Shown: positions 35,268 through 47,375, numbered from the stretch's first letter. The stretch is 49,604 bases of DNA from Schoenoplectus triqueter (GCA_964058805.1 CAXKVV010000341.1:1-49604), one strand, 5' to 3'. Translations and numbers: made by a program. The notes: generated by a model from the letters alone, not told the origin.

Positions 35268-35460
35268 TAGAACCGGTTATATAAAGGATTTAGCACCGGT
35301 TATACAACCGGTTCTAAAACTATACGGTGCTAACATTTAGAACCGGTTATTTCAAAATAACCGGTTCTAAAATCTAACCTTTAGAACCGGTTATTTGAAA
35401 TAACCGGTTCTAAACTCTAACCTTTAGAACCGGTTATTTCAAATAACCGGTTCTAAACTA
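35268..35460. repeat. CACTA left subterminal array of AGAACCGGTT
   Basis: The units are alternately inverted, so that each pair makes a perfect palindrome: TTTAGAACCGGTTATTT followed, after one base, by AAATAACCGGTTCTAAA (near 35423). In En/Spm the TNPA protein binds short subterminal words of this kind; here the word would be (T)AGAACCGGTTAT. Confidence 0.85.
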
Positions 35461-36080
35461 TTGCACACATTCAACGGAAAGTCAAATAATTTGAGTTTGC
35501 CAATTTCTCTCAAATATCTCCACTACACTGCCTGGATAATACATTATTATCTTTCTTAATATTTTGTGATGGTACTATTTACTAAAAAATAGTTTTTTTT
35601 CTTATTATTCTCTAGTTCTGATTTTTTTTAAATTTTGATTAAATAATTTAATTTTATCATTAACTAATAAAGTATATTTCATTAACAAAATAATTATATA
35701 TAATTTACATATTAAAGAAAATCTGACAAATTTTCTATCTTTATAATTTCTAAAGAAAAAATAAAAAAACTAAGCTAAAAACTTCAAATAAACATCAAAT
35801 CCATTTTTGAGCTTCAAGATGAGATTCAAATCTGTCTTTCTCTTTCCTTTCTTTTTTCTTTCTTCAAGACGACATTTGCTCTTTCTCTTTCTCTGTCTCT
35901 CAATATCTCTTTTATATATGAAATAGGAGGATGAAGAGTGATAATCCGTGGGATATAGATTTTTGATTTTTGGTTTTTAGATCGTCGGATAAGCATGAAC
36001 CAACGGTTAGATTGAAAAATATAGCAATCCGTGGGAGCAAAAAACTGAAATTCTATTGGTTGATGCAAAGAATTTCTTTA

Positions 36081-36345
36081 GAGCCGGTTTTTATTAAAAA
36101 GCGGTTCTAATTCATATTAATTAGAACCGGTTTTTATCAAAAAGCGGTTCTAATTCATAAAATTGAATTAGAACCGGTTTTTATAAAAAGCGGTTCTAAT
36201 TCATAAAATTGAATTAGAACCGGTTTTATAAAACCCGGTTCTAATTCAATTTTATGAATTAGAACCGGTTTTATAAAACCCGGTTCTAATTCAATTTTAT
36301 GAATTAGAACCGGTTTTACAAAAATTTTAGAAAAGCGGTTCTACA
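36081..36345. repeat. CACTA internal tandem array, ~45-bp palindromic unit
   Basis: Units beginning GARCCGG start at 36081, 36124, 36171, 36217, 36262 and 36307 (steps 43, 47, 46, 45, 45). Each is a palindrome of the form TTAGAACCGGTTTT..AAAAGCGGTTCTAA. Two variants alternate in block fashion: arms ending AAAAAGCGG in the first half, AAAACCCGG in the second. A right-end array follows at about 36624-36830. Confidence 0.85.
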
Positions 36346-36845
36346 ATGAGCAATTCATTAAGACTAGGAGACGGGGGGAAATGCACGGTTGCCCTTGCCC
36401 TTGTAATATGATTAAACCGAAATCAACTATATTTATTAATAAATTGCTCATTGTAGCTTTTGTATGTACTACAATAATTCAATCAATACTAAAGTATAAG
36501 GGTATACATGCATAATAGTCAAAACAGTGTCAGTCAAAAGGGACGATAAAATTAAAAAAAAATGACATGATGAGCACCGAATAAAAGTCATTAGATTGAA
36601 TCGAAACGGGATCACCCAGAAATTTTAGAACCGGTTTTGTTATAACCGGTTTTAATTAAATCAAATAGAACCGGTTATTATAAAACCGATTTTAATAAAA
36701 AAACTTATAACCGGTTATTATACAAAACCGGTTCTAATAATTTTAATAAAATTTACAAATATGCCACTGTCACTTTTTAACACCCGTTTTTTAAAAAACC
36801 GGTTCTAAATAGACGGTTCTAAATCAATTTTTTCTGGTAGTGCAT

Positions 36846-37585
36846 GTTCATCAGATATTGATCTGTATCTGAGTATCTGTTTAATATCCAATTTATATCC
36901 GCAACCAAGACTATTTGTATCCAAAAAATTATAACAAATATATATACACATTTGAAAAATTATAATAGATACATAATAATACCATTATCTGTCTATATCT
37001 GATATGTTCAGATCTAGTTTTCCCTACTAGAAGCTGGCTTTGTGCTATAACATAATTTATTTATGACCGTTAATAAGAGCATTTACACCAGAAAGTAAAT
37101 TGAAATTTATGTTAGATCAAATGAAGTGTTTTTGAGTTAATGAAATTATCATCTAACTTATTTTGTATATTCTTTATATATAACGTAAGATCGTTATTAA
37201 TAAAATTGATATTGATAACGGAAACAAGATAATATATCTCTAACATTTTCCAGAAAAAAAAATACATTCAGAATGCGGTGGAAGTGGAAAGGTTTTTATG
37301 GTTACATAATTGCTTTGTCGGGGTAATAATTAAATGAAAATAGTGCAAAGACTAAAGATTTATCTTCAACAAAAGCAATTTGTAAGATGTAGATAAAATA
37401 ATTGCAAAATAACTTAACTAATTCTGAGATAATTGACAGAGGCAGAAAGATTGCCCCCTTCCCTACCCTCCTTTGATGTAATTGTAATATGACCAGTATG
37501 TGTCAGACGTATTTGAACAGTTTATGTGACTTCCATCCATGGCAAACAAAACATGAAACATTTATTGTTGATGTTGCCTCGTATC
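36846..37585. other. Intergenic, old word-repeat remnant then unique DNA
   Basis: 36846-37010 carries TATCTG/GATATT/TATCC words continuous with the left flank of the CACTA element. The remainder shows nothing recognisable. Confidence 0.45.
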
Positions 37586-38258
37586 TAGGGGTTTGCTAAA
37601 ACCCGCCGGGTACAACCCGTACCCGTGTAACCGTATCCGGTACCCGCGGTACTCGTATCCGTGCCCGGGTATAGGCGGGGAAACGGGTACACGGGTACGT
37701 GTTTGAGAAGGGTCAGTAAGTTTTTTTTGGAAAAAACCCGTTGTACCCTTATCCGTTTACTCGCCGCCCGCGTACTCGCCGCCCGCGTACCCGCCGCCCG
37801 TACCCGTACTCGCATACCCGTCTACCCGTGCCCAGTGTGTTAAAAAAATCTGCCCGTGTAACGATTTCTGAATCATTATAACGGTTTGCTGAAACGTTAT
37901 AACGTTTTATAAATCATTATAACGGTTCGGTAAATCGTTATAACGGTTCAGTAAATCGTTATAATGTTTCATACATCGTTGCAATGATTTATCGAACCGT
38001 TGCAACGATTTATTGAACCGTTATAACGTTTGACCGGCCGACCCGACCCGCCGACCCATGTGCCCGAGTACCCCCGTACCCGTACCCGTGGTACCCGTTT
38101 ACCCGCGACGGGCACGGATATGAGACGGGTAGGGTACGGTTTTGAAAAAAAAACCGTCTACTCGTGCCCACCGTACCCGTCTACCCGCCGTACCCGTGTC
38201 CGCCCTACCCGCCGCCCGCCACGGGTGTACCCAGCCCGTACCCGCCGGCAAATCACTA
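37586..38258. mobile_element. hAT-like element, TACCCG word family
   Basis: The ends TAGGGGTTTGC and (reverse complement) TAGTGATTTGC lie beside CTCGTATC on the left (37578-37585) and CTCTATCC on the right (38259-38266), an 8-bp duplication if one base was lost. The outer parts consist of TACCCGTACCCG/CCGCCCGTA words in both orientations. The centre (about 37850-38035) is a run of related ~23-bp units containing CGTTATAACG palindromes. Open frames through it encode only Arg/Thr/Pro repeat artefacts. Non-autonomous. Confidence 0.6.
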
Positions 38259-38453
38259 CTCTATCCCGTCTCCAGTGCAGAAATAACAATAAATTTGGTG
38301 GTTCATTGTATTTAGCCGGACCTGTCCGGTCCAATGCTCAGCTTTCCTGGTCTGAGAGTCTGAAACTAAGATGGGTGATGGTGGGCCCGGATTGAGGTGA
38401 AACCGAAAAATATTTTTTTCCGGCTCAATTTAGGCCGTGAATGGCCTACTCTT

Positions 38454-38624
38454 CCGGGTGTCAATGAGTTCGGCCGGGTTGGGTTCTGATCGGGTCATTA
38501 TTATTTTATTTTTTTTATTTGATCTGTTTAAATTCAGATAAAATTTTTTTGATTCATATCCGATCCATTTATCTTCAGATCAGATCGGATTCGGATCGGG
38601 TCTGGTCAAGTTTTGACATCCCTA
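38454..38624. mobile_element. Small hAT-like element, CGGGT/GATCGG words
   Basis: Candidate ends CCGGGTGTCAA and (reverse complement) TAGGGATGTCAA resemble plant hAT termini of the TAGGGRTGTCAA kind. Inside, GGCCGGGTTGGG and GATCGGATTCGGATCGGG words border a T-rich middle. The target duplication is not clear. The following 38640-38790 contains further GATATGGATA words and may be a neighbouring remnant. Confidence 0.4.
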
Positions 38625-38967
38625 ATGGCACCCTTCGGGTCATTTATCTTATCCATTAAATATCAAATAAGATGAGTATAGATAAGATTTTATTTTCATT
38701 AAGTCATCGGATATGGATACGGATAAAAAAATATTTCATTAATTTATCGGATATGAATATAGATAAGAAATTTGTGTTACCCGTTATCCATTAAATATAT
38801 TATATAAATATATATAGTTATATATATATAAAAATATAATTAATGAGTATATTTTAACATTTGATGAGTTTATAGTTAAATATATATAAAGTAATGAGTA
38901 TATTTCAACATTTGACTGTTTTTTGTGTGCATAATTAATTATTTTTGTTTGTAATGCAATATAAAAA

Positions 38968-39032
38968 ACTACTATTCTTTTAAAACTATCATTCTTTCAA
39001 AATTATTTTTTAATTTATCAAATGAACCCTAT
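38968..39032 (+). mobile_element. Remnant right end of the ATT-core family
   Basis: Only the terminal part survives: ATTCTTTCAAAATTATTTTT followed by TAATTTATCAAATGAACCCT, which lines up with the right end of copy 1 (AAGTTATTCCTTAATTTGCC then AAACGGACTC). The core and left end are gone. Confidence 0.6.
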
Positions 39033-39365
39033 ATTTCTAGAATTACTTTTTACACTTTAGAGTGTTTCGGCAGTAAAAAAAATTCCGTAAATTTAAATAC
39101 TACTCATAATACTATTCGCTTAATCATTGCATTGTTCCTTCAATAAACTATCATTATAAAAATATAGCATTATAGATGATAGGCTTTCATATTTCTGCAC
39201 AATCTAATTTCTTAGATGTCCAGCTCCAACTACCAAATCCTACGTATCTATACATATTGATATTATATTTTTATCGAAACAAGCATACACACATATTATA
39301 CTGTAGCTGCTCTTTACGAAACCAGGTGTAAACAGGAAGAACAGCTCGTGATTCCGTCTGAGGGG

Positions 39366-39489
39366 CCACGTCAGCCGTGTTTCTCAGACAAAACTGTCTC
39401 CTGCCGTACAACATCAGGCCTTGTCAGATATTTGTCAGTACATCATAGGTCCAATTTGTGACACAGTCAGCTAAATTAATATAAAAAAG
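39366..39489 (+). promoter_or_regulatory. Promoter-like segment with ACGT element and TATA box
   Basis: CCACGTCA (TGACGTGG in reverse, a bZIP-type ACGT element) lies at 39366-39373 and a good TATA box, TATAAAAAAG, at 39480-39489. Exon-like sequence begins about 100 bp downstream. The first downstream ATG (39550) opens only a seven-codon frame. A real promoter is plausible but rests on short motifs. Confidence 0.3.
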
Positions 39490-39581
39490 CTCCTTATTTT
39501 TTATAGTATGTTTCTATTTATTACCAATTACGACCAATAAACAGCAAGAATGGTCAATGGCCAATTTAAATGAGAGAGTTG

Positions 39582-39851
39582 CACCGAAGTTTGTAAGAGT
39601 TGCTGAAAAGAGAGATGCACAGGAGCTGAGCCAGTTCATGACCAGGGATGCAGGTGGTGCATGTCACACTTACCTGTAATTTCAGATGCAGCAGTTGCAC
39701 CAGTTGAAGATGGGTGCAAAACCCTGCTGGCTGCTGCTACGGTGCTACCATTCCTCTGCAATTCTTCTGAGCCAAATCCACGGGCTTGCGAGATGTGATT
39801 TAATTTGGGACAAAATCTGCTGTAAGCAGCGTCTGCATGCTCATAAGACAT
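39582..39851. pseudogene. Exon-like gene fragment, family unrecognised
   Basis: A GC-richer, non-repetitive patch with coding character on both strands. Minus reading: the frame from 39851 (for example ARGFGSEELQRNGSTVAAAS) ends at a consensus splice donor ACAG|GTAAGT (exon end 39674); a 71-bp intron to TCTTTTCAG (39603) would join in frame to ATLTNFGATLSF. Plus reading: KFVRVAEKRDAQELSQFMTR (39582-39653) continues in frame, if 39654-39685 (GT..AG, only 32 bp) is skipped, into APVEDGCKTLLAAATVLPFL, with a stop soon after. The plus intron is too short for normal plant splicing, so that reading implies a decayed copy. I cannot name the family and cannot decide the strand; upstream exons are not seen. 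Confidence 0.35.
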
Positions 39852-39923
39852 CCGATGACGTTTTTCGAATTTGCGTTACAGTGATTTTCTCTCCAATAAT
39901 TTTCACCCATCTGATTTTATGAG

Positions 39924-40529
39924 CAACCTCCTGCTCGTACAGATTTCTAACAGCAGATTCGGAGCCATTTAATTTAGCTTACTCTTCTGGGTTTTTTTTG
40001 CAATATGCAAAATCGTGTTGAAAAATAGTAGCTGAATGAATATGATATGAGTGGTTAAAAAAATATTAGTCGTCCCGAGAGAGGTAATTGCTTTTAGAAA
40101 TAATTTGAAACTGTATTCAAGTTCAATGTATCTGGCAATGAAAAGTGGAATAATATTTGTATTATTTGGATAACCAACCTTTAGTTCTGGATTTGAAACC
40201 CGAATGGAGATCTTTATGAATAATTATGAAATTTGAGAGGTTGACTCTCATCTTTCTGATCAAAAAAAATATTTATATTATTTGACAACTTAATTTGGAA
40301 AAAAATGGGTGCACACTTGCATAGTGTTTTAAATTTATTTCTTGTCATGTTATGTTTGTTAAAGTACATCATATCTCGTATCATGTCGTATTATATTTTT
40401 TTTCATGTAGTGTCAAAAATGATATAGAGAAGGCATAATACAGTTATGACACAACCGAATTAGACACAATATGTCAATTATTTTATGTCTAATCGTGTCA
40501 AATTATATTATTTTATACAATATGTGTGT

Positions 40530-40561
<32 letters not shown>

Positions 40562-43500
40562 CTATCTCACAAATTGATCTTCTTTCTCATAGTGTTGGTT
40601 CATTTCTTTACTTGAGCAAGAATTTAATGTAGTAGTAATTTATTCTCGACCAATTAAGTATATTGATGTCTCGTCAGGAAACTTATTTTTTTTGTATCAA
40701 ATTATTGCCTTAATCTAAAACCTCAAATATTTTCTCACACAATCTCATTCTTTTACAGTTGAATCTTATTAACTACGCTAAAACAAGATTTAAAAACTGA
40801 GATCGAAACGATAAAAGTATCGCAAGGTATGGATTTTAAAATTAAGAACAAGTCCTTGACTTGATGTCAAATCTTGTTTGTCATGATTTCACACTCAGAC
40901 CGTACCGTACCTAATCACGATATATACAAATTTAGAATACTACATTTAAATACTTGTTTAACTGACTTTGTCTCTCGGCTTCAGCACGGGGAATAAATAT
41001 ATTTTTATGGCAAAAGCTATAATCTGGTTTTTTTTTTTTTTTGCAAGCGTTAAGTTTATATTGAACAAATAAAGTTTTTCGAAGATTAAAGATGTACATA
41101 ATAGTGATAATAGAATATTAGTAATGTTGTATTCCAAACTCGGAGAGCGAAAAAAAAAATGTTGATTTCATTTAAAAGTTAACGTGTTCCTTAGATATGT
41201 TGAACACACCCTTTTTAATGAGAAGGAATATAAATGAAACTCGAGCCATTCGATCAATATAAATGAGGAAAGAAAAATATGATGGAAAATAAGAATGATG
41301 ATGTGGAACATCTAAGAAATTTGAAGACCTGGTCCTCTTTAAAATATTGCTAGTGTTGTTTGTTAGATCTTCGCTCCGGAAAAATAAATTTATTGAAATT
41401 GTTAAAATATAAATAATATAATTATGCATCGAATAGATTTTATATTGAAAGAAGTTTTTTTTTTAAACATTAACGATTTGGAAACTCGTGCGGTATTCGT
41501 ACAGAAGAATACAAAAAACTTTTCTTATTTCAAAATTAATGACACCTCCGTTTTCAACGAGGAGTTAGATTCAAAATATTTTAGTGTTATTCTAACAAAA
41601 TAAATGAAAAGAAAGAAATATATCGTAAGGATAATATAAATAATTATATGAGTAAAAAGAGGAGATAGATTTAATACATTATAAGTCATTCTATAAAAAT
41701 AAATAAATCGCAGAGATTATATAAATAATAATGTTATATATGTAGAAAAAAAAAACTATGAAACTTAATTCATTTTTATATATTATAATTTATAAATGAA
41801 TATAACATTGCCAATAGAAGGCGTTAGTTGGACTAACTAAACTGTACCAAGTTGAAGTTTCTACATACCGAGATGATTCCAAGAGAATGGGATGCAAACA
41901 TTAATTAATGGGCAATTTACAATGATAAGTTAATTAAAATTGCCAATTGCAATGCAAACAAAGGTGGTTTGCATATCTGGATTCCTGCCTACCTGCAAAC
42001 AAGTCCAACTCCCGCAAATTGGTTCTAATATTATATGCTGATCTGATTAGAAATCTAGTTAAGTGAGCTCGAGTCATAGAACTAATTTGAAATCAATAAC
42101 GGAACAATAATTATTAACAAAATTTATAGTTATTTTTTATTTTTTTAGAAATAAGGATGCAATATTTTTGTATTTCTATTTTTTACATTTTATTTATTGA
42201 CTTCTCAATATTTTGTTATATCCGTAATTAAATTTGAAAAGGCAAATTCTGGAAGTAAAAAATGATTGAAATTAACAAATAAATATGATCCTTTCAAATA
42301 CAACAAGTACTATATATTTTGATCAACGGAAAAACTGCTCTTAAATTTAATATGAATTATATCATGATCAGCTACGGTTCATGAAATCTAATGCAACAAA
42401 TCAACACGCTATTTTGAAAAAGTCCCTTATTCATCGCTGTAGTGCCCCCATGGCCAATTGATTTCCATCCCGTGTAAGAGTTAAGCACGTAACAACTATG
42501 TTCAGAGGTAATTATATTTCTTCAGAGAGAAAGAGAGAATTTGGAAATAAATAAAAAAGAGAAAGGAAAAGAGAGAGAAACGCAGGAGATATAAGACTAC
42601 GAGGGTTTTACGGAGAAAAGGGCAGTAGATAGTGACAAGACAATAAAAGCTTGGTCGACCGTGATTTCCATTTCTGTTCCCCTTGCAGCCTTTTCTTTCT
42701 TTTGTAATAAACCTTTCCTCTTTTATTTCTCTATCTATCTATCTATATATCTATATATATATATATATATATTTTTTTTTTCTGAGTAAAGGTCCGTAGG
42801 CACCATCCCTCTCTCTCTATAACACCTAACACCTTCATTTATCAACCTAACAACTCCCCAGATTCGCTTTAATCCCCCTCTCCCAAGCTGTCACAGTGTC
42901 ACTGCATGTGTAGCCCCTGATCGTACCGCATTCCCATAATTAATAATGTACCTACTTTTCAGTTTTATTTTTTTTAAAAACGTCACCAACATTACAATAT
43001 TAATGATAACAATGGTATTCAAGATGTGTAAATATGTGAATCACAAGAAAATTGAGATGAATATTATATAAGCTGATAGATATATAGGCTGTCTGATAGT
43101 GCACTGTAGCATATTACTGATTTGGAGGCGTGAGATGCAGTAACAGAGGGGGTACTGAGGACGCGTGTGGGCCAACACCCACAGTCCCGCACATGCATCA
43201 GATTCAGAGGAGAGTATTTTATATTTGTCTTGATCTTTGTTCAAAACAGGCCATGGCAAGAGTCAGGTGTTTGAGTGCTTATAATCAATCCTGTAGAGAG
43301 AGAGAAGCACAGAGAAAGAGCGAGAATGTATGTTCATGAGAAAGCTAAAAGGCTTCTTGCTTTGTCTCCTGCCTCTCCTCACATCACTACATCCCTCTCT
43401 TTCAACCTTTACTGTTCACCCATTTGTTTGACATATATGCATATCAGCAAATGCTTGCATACAAACCCAACAAGTGATGAGTGAGTGAAGCCCAAAAGGC

Positions 43501-46500
43501 CGAGACTCAAACACCCCAATTGGAAACAAAAAGAGAAAAAAAAAAGAATCAGGTACAGATGGAGGAAAGATACCAAACTGCTCTGTTGTGTTTTCTCATG
43601 CGCGGAGAAACTTGTGTGTGACATGTTAGAGCTCTTTTCTAGTGGGAAATAGATTGGACAATCCACCCTATAGTGCTTCCGCGTGTGTCTATACTGTCTA
43701 TAGACTATATGGGGTGAGATCGGTGCCACTCTGATCTACAATATTTCATTTTAGATTCTTTCGTACAATTGTTGACCTAATAGGTAAATAGTATATTAGA
43801 TTTATCATTTATGTAGGCCTGAAACGAAAATATAGCATAAATATAGCATGAGATTTTAATTATGCATTTCAAATCGGCAATTCATATTGGAACTTTAAGA
43901 GAATTTGGAATTTAGGTCATTTGCATTTAATAGATTGAAACATAAATTGTGATTGAATTTGGACTTTGCTCAATTAGATCGACTGTGTTGCATGTATTGG
44001 AGTATTTTCAAAGGAACATACCAAGAACTTAACATGCTAATATAGTGATGTGGGTGCAACTTGAGTTTGACATTCTCAATTGATTTACTTTAATTGAAGA
44101 AATGCACTCATATATTATCACATTTTGCACTCAATTCTATCATTAATTTGTATTCTAACAAAAGCAATCGAGTAAAATTAATTTTACAAAAAAGTATTTT
44201 GAATTCTTCATTATTAAAAGAATCTCAAATAAAAAGTAAATAAATTCATATGTATAATTATTTGTGAGTACACAATACTTATGTGTGTGTATATAGTTAG
44301 ATTATGATGTTATATATAGTACAATTCATCATCGTGTTATGAATTAATTTTTCATTCTCAGAATCTAACTGAATTAGATCATGCAATCAATAGTCAAGTA
44401 GATTTGATGCACCAAAACATAATAATATCAGTTGCCAACAATCAAGTTCGATGGGCCTTTAATATTTCAGACCAATTATACAAATAAATTTACAACTTAT
44501 GGAGAAAAGTAAAAGATTTGACCATATTCTGATTTAGTCGGGAAATAAGTTTGACTTATGTAGTAGTATGATTTCCTTTTTTTCCCTAAAAGACCAAATA
44601 AACATCCATTTCGTATGCTTTAACAACAAGCCAGTTATCCAGCAGAGACAAAAGAATAATAAGAATTGCACTAAAGATTGTATCCTACAAAAATTGAAAG
44701 GAGATGGATGGAAAGAGCATTTGGTTGGTCTCTTGTGGTATGATGATTGGTCACTTCGGGATTTGGCTTGACATGCCTGTTACTTCCCAACGTACCAACA
44801 ACACAACACCGAATTACCTAAAGCACATACATGCCCCATCCTCCTGTCCCCTACTCCCCATGCCTCCATTCCTCAATCATGCCTCACAGAAAGTACCATT
44901 TTTTATAAACATCTTTCAAACTTGCATAGCTAGGCCTCTCATTATCAGTACCTAGGTTGCACTTGATTGCCACTGGGAAAGAAGAGTTGTCCGATGGAAC
45001 GCATCAGAAAACACAATTATCTCTGATTAAGACCATTCCTGGCAATCCTACTATTACACCTCTCTTATGTGCTGCTTTCTCCCTTTCTTTTTAATAAACA
45101 AATGACGAGATTGGGGTTCAACTGCTATACATGTGACCTGTTAGTGCTAACAGTAATTGGATCACCATAGCGACCACTAGACAGTAGACACTAGCTCAGC
45201 TAGCACTGTAGTGGGATCTGTGACATCTGTGGTGTTGTGTATATATTTATAAATATTAGGATCCTTAATTAATAGTTGGCACGTACGTTGGTATCAGGAG
45301 AGCACAGAAAAGACAGAGACCTCTTAAATGACACATGTAGGGAGCGCTAGTTAGTTTGGGACCTCACTATAATAATCAGTCGTGCTTAGCTGACATTACC
45401 CAGCGCACTTGCAATGATTTAAATATTTAATTAGGATATATTGAAATCCTAAAAATAATAAAAAATATAAATGTTTAAAAGGAGATATTCTATAAAATTT
45501 TGATATAAATATTTTAGGAGTAGACTTTTGAATTCACAAGTTTTTTTATGACATAAGATATCATAGACTCACTTTTTATATTTGAAAATTTATGCTCATA
45601 TTTAAAATTCAAATTATTGATATTATTTATATTAATGATTGATGCATGAATGTTTGTCATGATTTTCAAGTATTTTTAACTAGATCAAGTGGTCTAAAAA
45701 TAAAGACATCAAAATTATTTAATCACAATTAACTAAATTTGTTCAATTTAAACCACTTGATTTGAAATGAAATGGATTAAAAAGTTATAAAATTTTATGT
45801 ACACAACTATATAATGAAGGGAATAATGAATATGAATATTATCAATGATTTGATTTAGAATTTGAGTGTCAAAATTTCCAAATATAGATGGAAGATAAAT
45901 TTACGGCATTGTAACCATCCTCTTAAACTTGATATAAACAGAAAATGTCTTTCCTTTAATTTGAAACAAAAAAATCATGATTCTTGCACAGTACACACAC
46001 AATGGTGTTTGTTTAATAATTAGTTTAGATTCAAACTTGAGTCTTCACCCTTCATTCTTCAACAGCAAACAAATCCAATCTATCCATCCATATGGGACGC
46101 GTACCAATGTACCATATTGCTGGGAAAACCTATTTGCGAATATGAATATCGAATATCCTCTTACAATATGATATTTCTATCCTAATCATGTTCTCATCTC
46201 CTAATAAATTTCCTAATTGTAGCGGTTCAAGAATAGCAGATATGAAAAGAAAATTGTGTATTGTAATAATAAGTAAAAGTGTGAATGGAAAATGGCAAGT
46301 GCGCTGGGACAAAATTAAATGTTCTGTACCGGATCCATTAGCATTTAAGACAATAACGTGATTTAAAGTTTAAACCAGGAAATGACTTTGCATTTCATAA
46401 CACAACGAATGAGCCAGAAAAATTAAAAAAGTACGTGACAATTTTTATATCAATGTAAATAAATATGAATTTGCATGATAGATAAATGTGCATTAAGTGA

Positions 46501-46518
46501 TATATACAACGGGAAGGA
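39924..46518. other. Long intergenic stretch with AT microsatellites
   Basis: No convincing gene. It contains (AT)n at 40532-40560, a poly(T) run at 41028-41042, and (CTAT)n merging into (AT)n at 42731-42771. Around 40350-40510 GTCGTAT/GACACAA/TCGTGTCA words recur in both orientations, perhaps another worn word-biased element without clear ends. The segments 43100-43720 and 44780-45400 are less AT-rich and unique-looking, but their short frames overlap on both strands and carry no known motif. Confidence 0.4.
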
Positions 46519-46710
46519 TTTTTTTTTTTTGAAAAATAAGGTTTAGCCCTATATTTTATTTATATTAAAACCAAAAGTCACAATTACAAAAGAAAATTAT
46601 CCCAAGAGATTTGAAACAAAGTTTTAAAAAATACAAAAGAGAGTAACAGCAAATTCTATAATCTAATTAATTAGTTCTTAGCAGCTTCAGAAAGTAGAGG
46701 TTGGACTTCT
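46519..46710 (-). mobile_element. LINE-like (L1) 3' end with poly(A)
   Basis: On the minus strand, CTTTTGTAATTGTGACTTTT, an AAATAAAATATAGGGCTAAA polyadenylation-type stretch and CCTTATTTTTC lead into a run of 12 A (46519-46530 as T on the plus strand). This arrangement is typical of plant L1-type LINE 3' tails. The upstream coding part is absent, so the insert would be 5'-truncated, with a left limit somewhere before 46800. Assignment is by general resemblance only. Confidence 0.45.
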
Positions 46711-46943
46711 CCCTATCATTCAAAATTGAACAGAGAAAGTTCAAAGGAGTGATTTGGATGGAGGTGATCTCTGACCTCACCAGTGGTATGTCAATTTAAA
46801 CCGCAACCAGCTAGTACCTACTACAACAAAACAAATAAGTAATTAAGTTAAATTAAATAAGAAGGCTGTACTACAATGAAATAAAAAAGGAACACATATT
46901 CTATTTCAATAAGCACCATTTTGTACCAACTAACATGACAAAA

Positions 46944-47154
46944 TGTGGAAGTTTATAAAACAAAGAGTTATAGTTGACAATTGTTATGATATTAGGAATT
47001 TTCTCGTATGCTTTTTTGTATTTACATTCGATATATATACATTTTGTCTCTAAAAATACTGTAATGGATACTTTGTTTACAACGATAATTAATAATATTG
47101 CGCCTATGAATTAATATGAGGCCCAATAATAATTTTAATTATATTTATTTAACA
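46944..47154 (-). repeat. Copia 3' LTR
   Basis: The element is on the minus strand, so this left copy is its 3' LTR. It is preceded in transcription by the polypurine tract AATTTGAGGGGAG and differs from the other LTR at scattered positions (for example GTCTCTAAAAATACTG here against GCCTCTAACGGTACTA), showing that insertion is not recent. Confidence 0.85.
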
Positions 47155-47375
47155 CTCCCCTCAAATTGAGGTTATAAATATTGATTAACCCCAATTTATT
47201 TATTGATAAATTAAAATGCTTTGGCTCTAATCCTTTCGTGTAGATGTCTGGTCTTCACTTCTTACAAAGGGAGTTTTGATCTCTCTGGTTTGTATTTTCT
47301 CACAAACAAAATAACAATTCACTTTGATATGTTTAGTTCTTTCGTGAAATTTTGACTGATAAGAACAAAACTTGC
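47155..47375 (-). pseudogene. Copia pol C-terminal remnant (RNase H end)
   Basis: From 47346 down to a stop at 47227 the minus strand reads HERTKHIKVNCYFVCEKIQT and then REIKTPFVRSEDQ, the conserved end of the RNase H domain of plant Copia polyproteins (compare the family theme FHERTKHIxxxCHFVREK). After a frame change, 47212-47155 reads NKLGLINIYNLNLRG, the usual last residues before the polypurine tract. The reverse transcriptase, integrase, protease and gag parts are gone; upstream homology fades near 47390. Confidence 0.88.

Larger units (their letters stand above)
35247..36842. mobile_element. Complete non-autonomous CACTA (En/Spm) element
   Basis: Starts CACTACCACAAAAAAATATT and ends TTTTTTCTGGTAGTG, with a 3-bp duplication CAT on both sides (35244-35246 and 36843-36845). 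These are the defining features of CACTA transposons. Arrays of AGAACCGGTT in both orientations lie at both ends and in a third block in the middle. No transposase (TNPA/TNPD-type) frame is present in its 1596 bp. It is inserted in a region of TATCC/GATATT words (35190-35246 and 36846-37010) that looks like an older element split by it. Confidence 0.92.

Noticed and set aside
37585..38395. Arg/Thr/Pro-rich frames of 60-121 codons
   Set aside because: They arise from TACCCG/CGGGTA words inside a hAT-like element on both strands simultaneously.
38441..38632. TSD AATGGCC/AATGGCA for the element at 38454-38624
   Set aside because: The left copy lies about five bases too far from the element end and matches only in part, so the boundary is left open.
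43100..43730. Candidate gene or microRNA precursor in a less AT-rich patch
   Set aside because: Overlapping short frames occur on both strands without motifs; no sequence resembling a conserved plant microRNA with a paired star strand was seen.
45280..45320. TTGGTATCAGGAGAGCAC as a retrotransposon primer-binding site
   Set aside because: No LTR-like end precedes it, and the match to tRNA-Met is interrupted.
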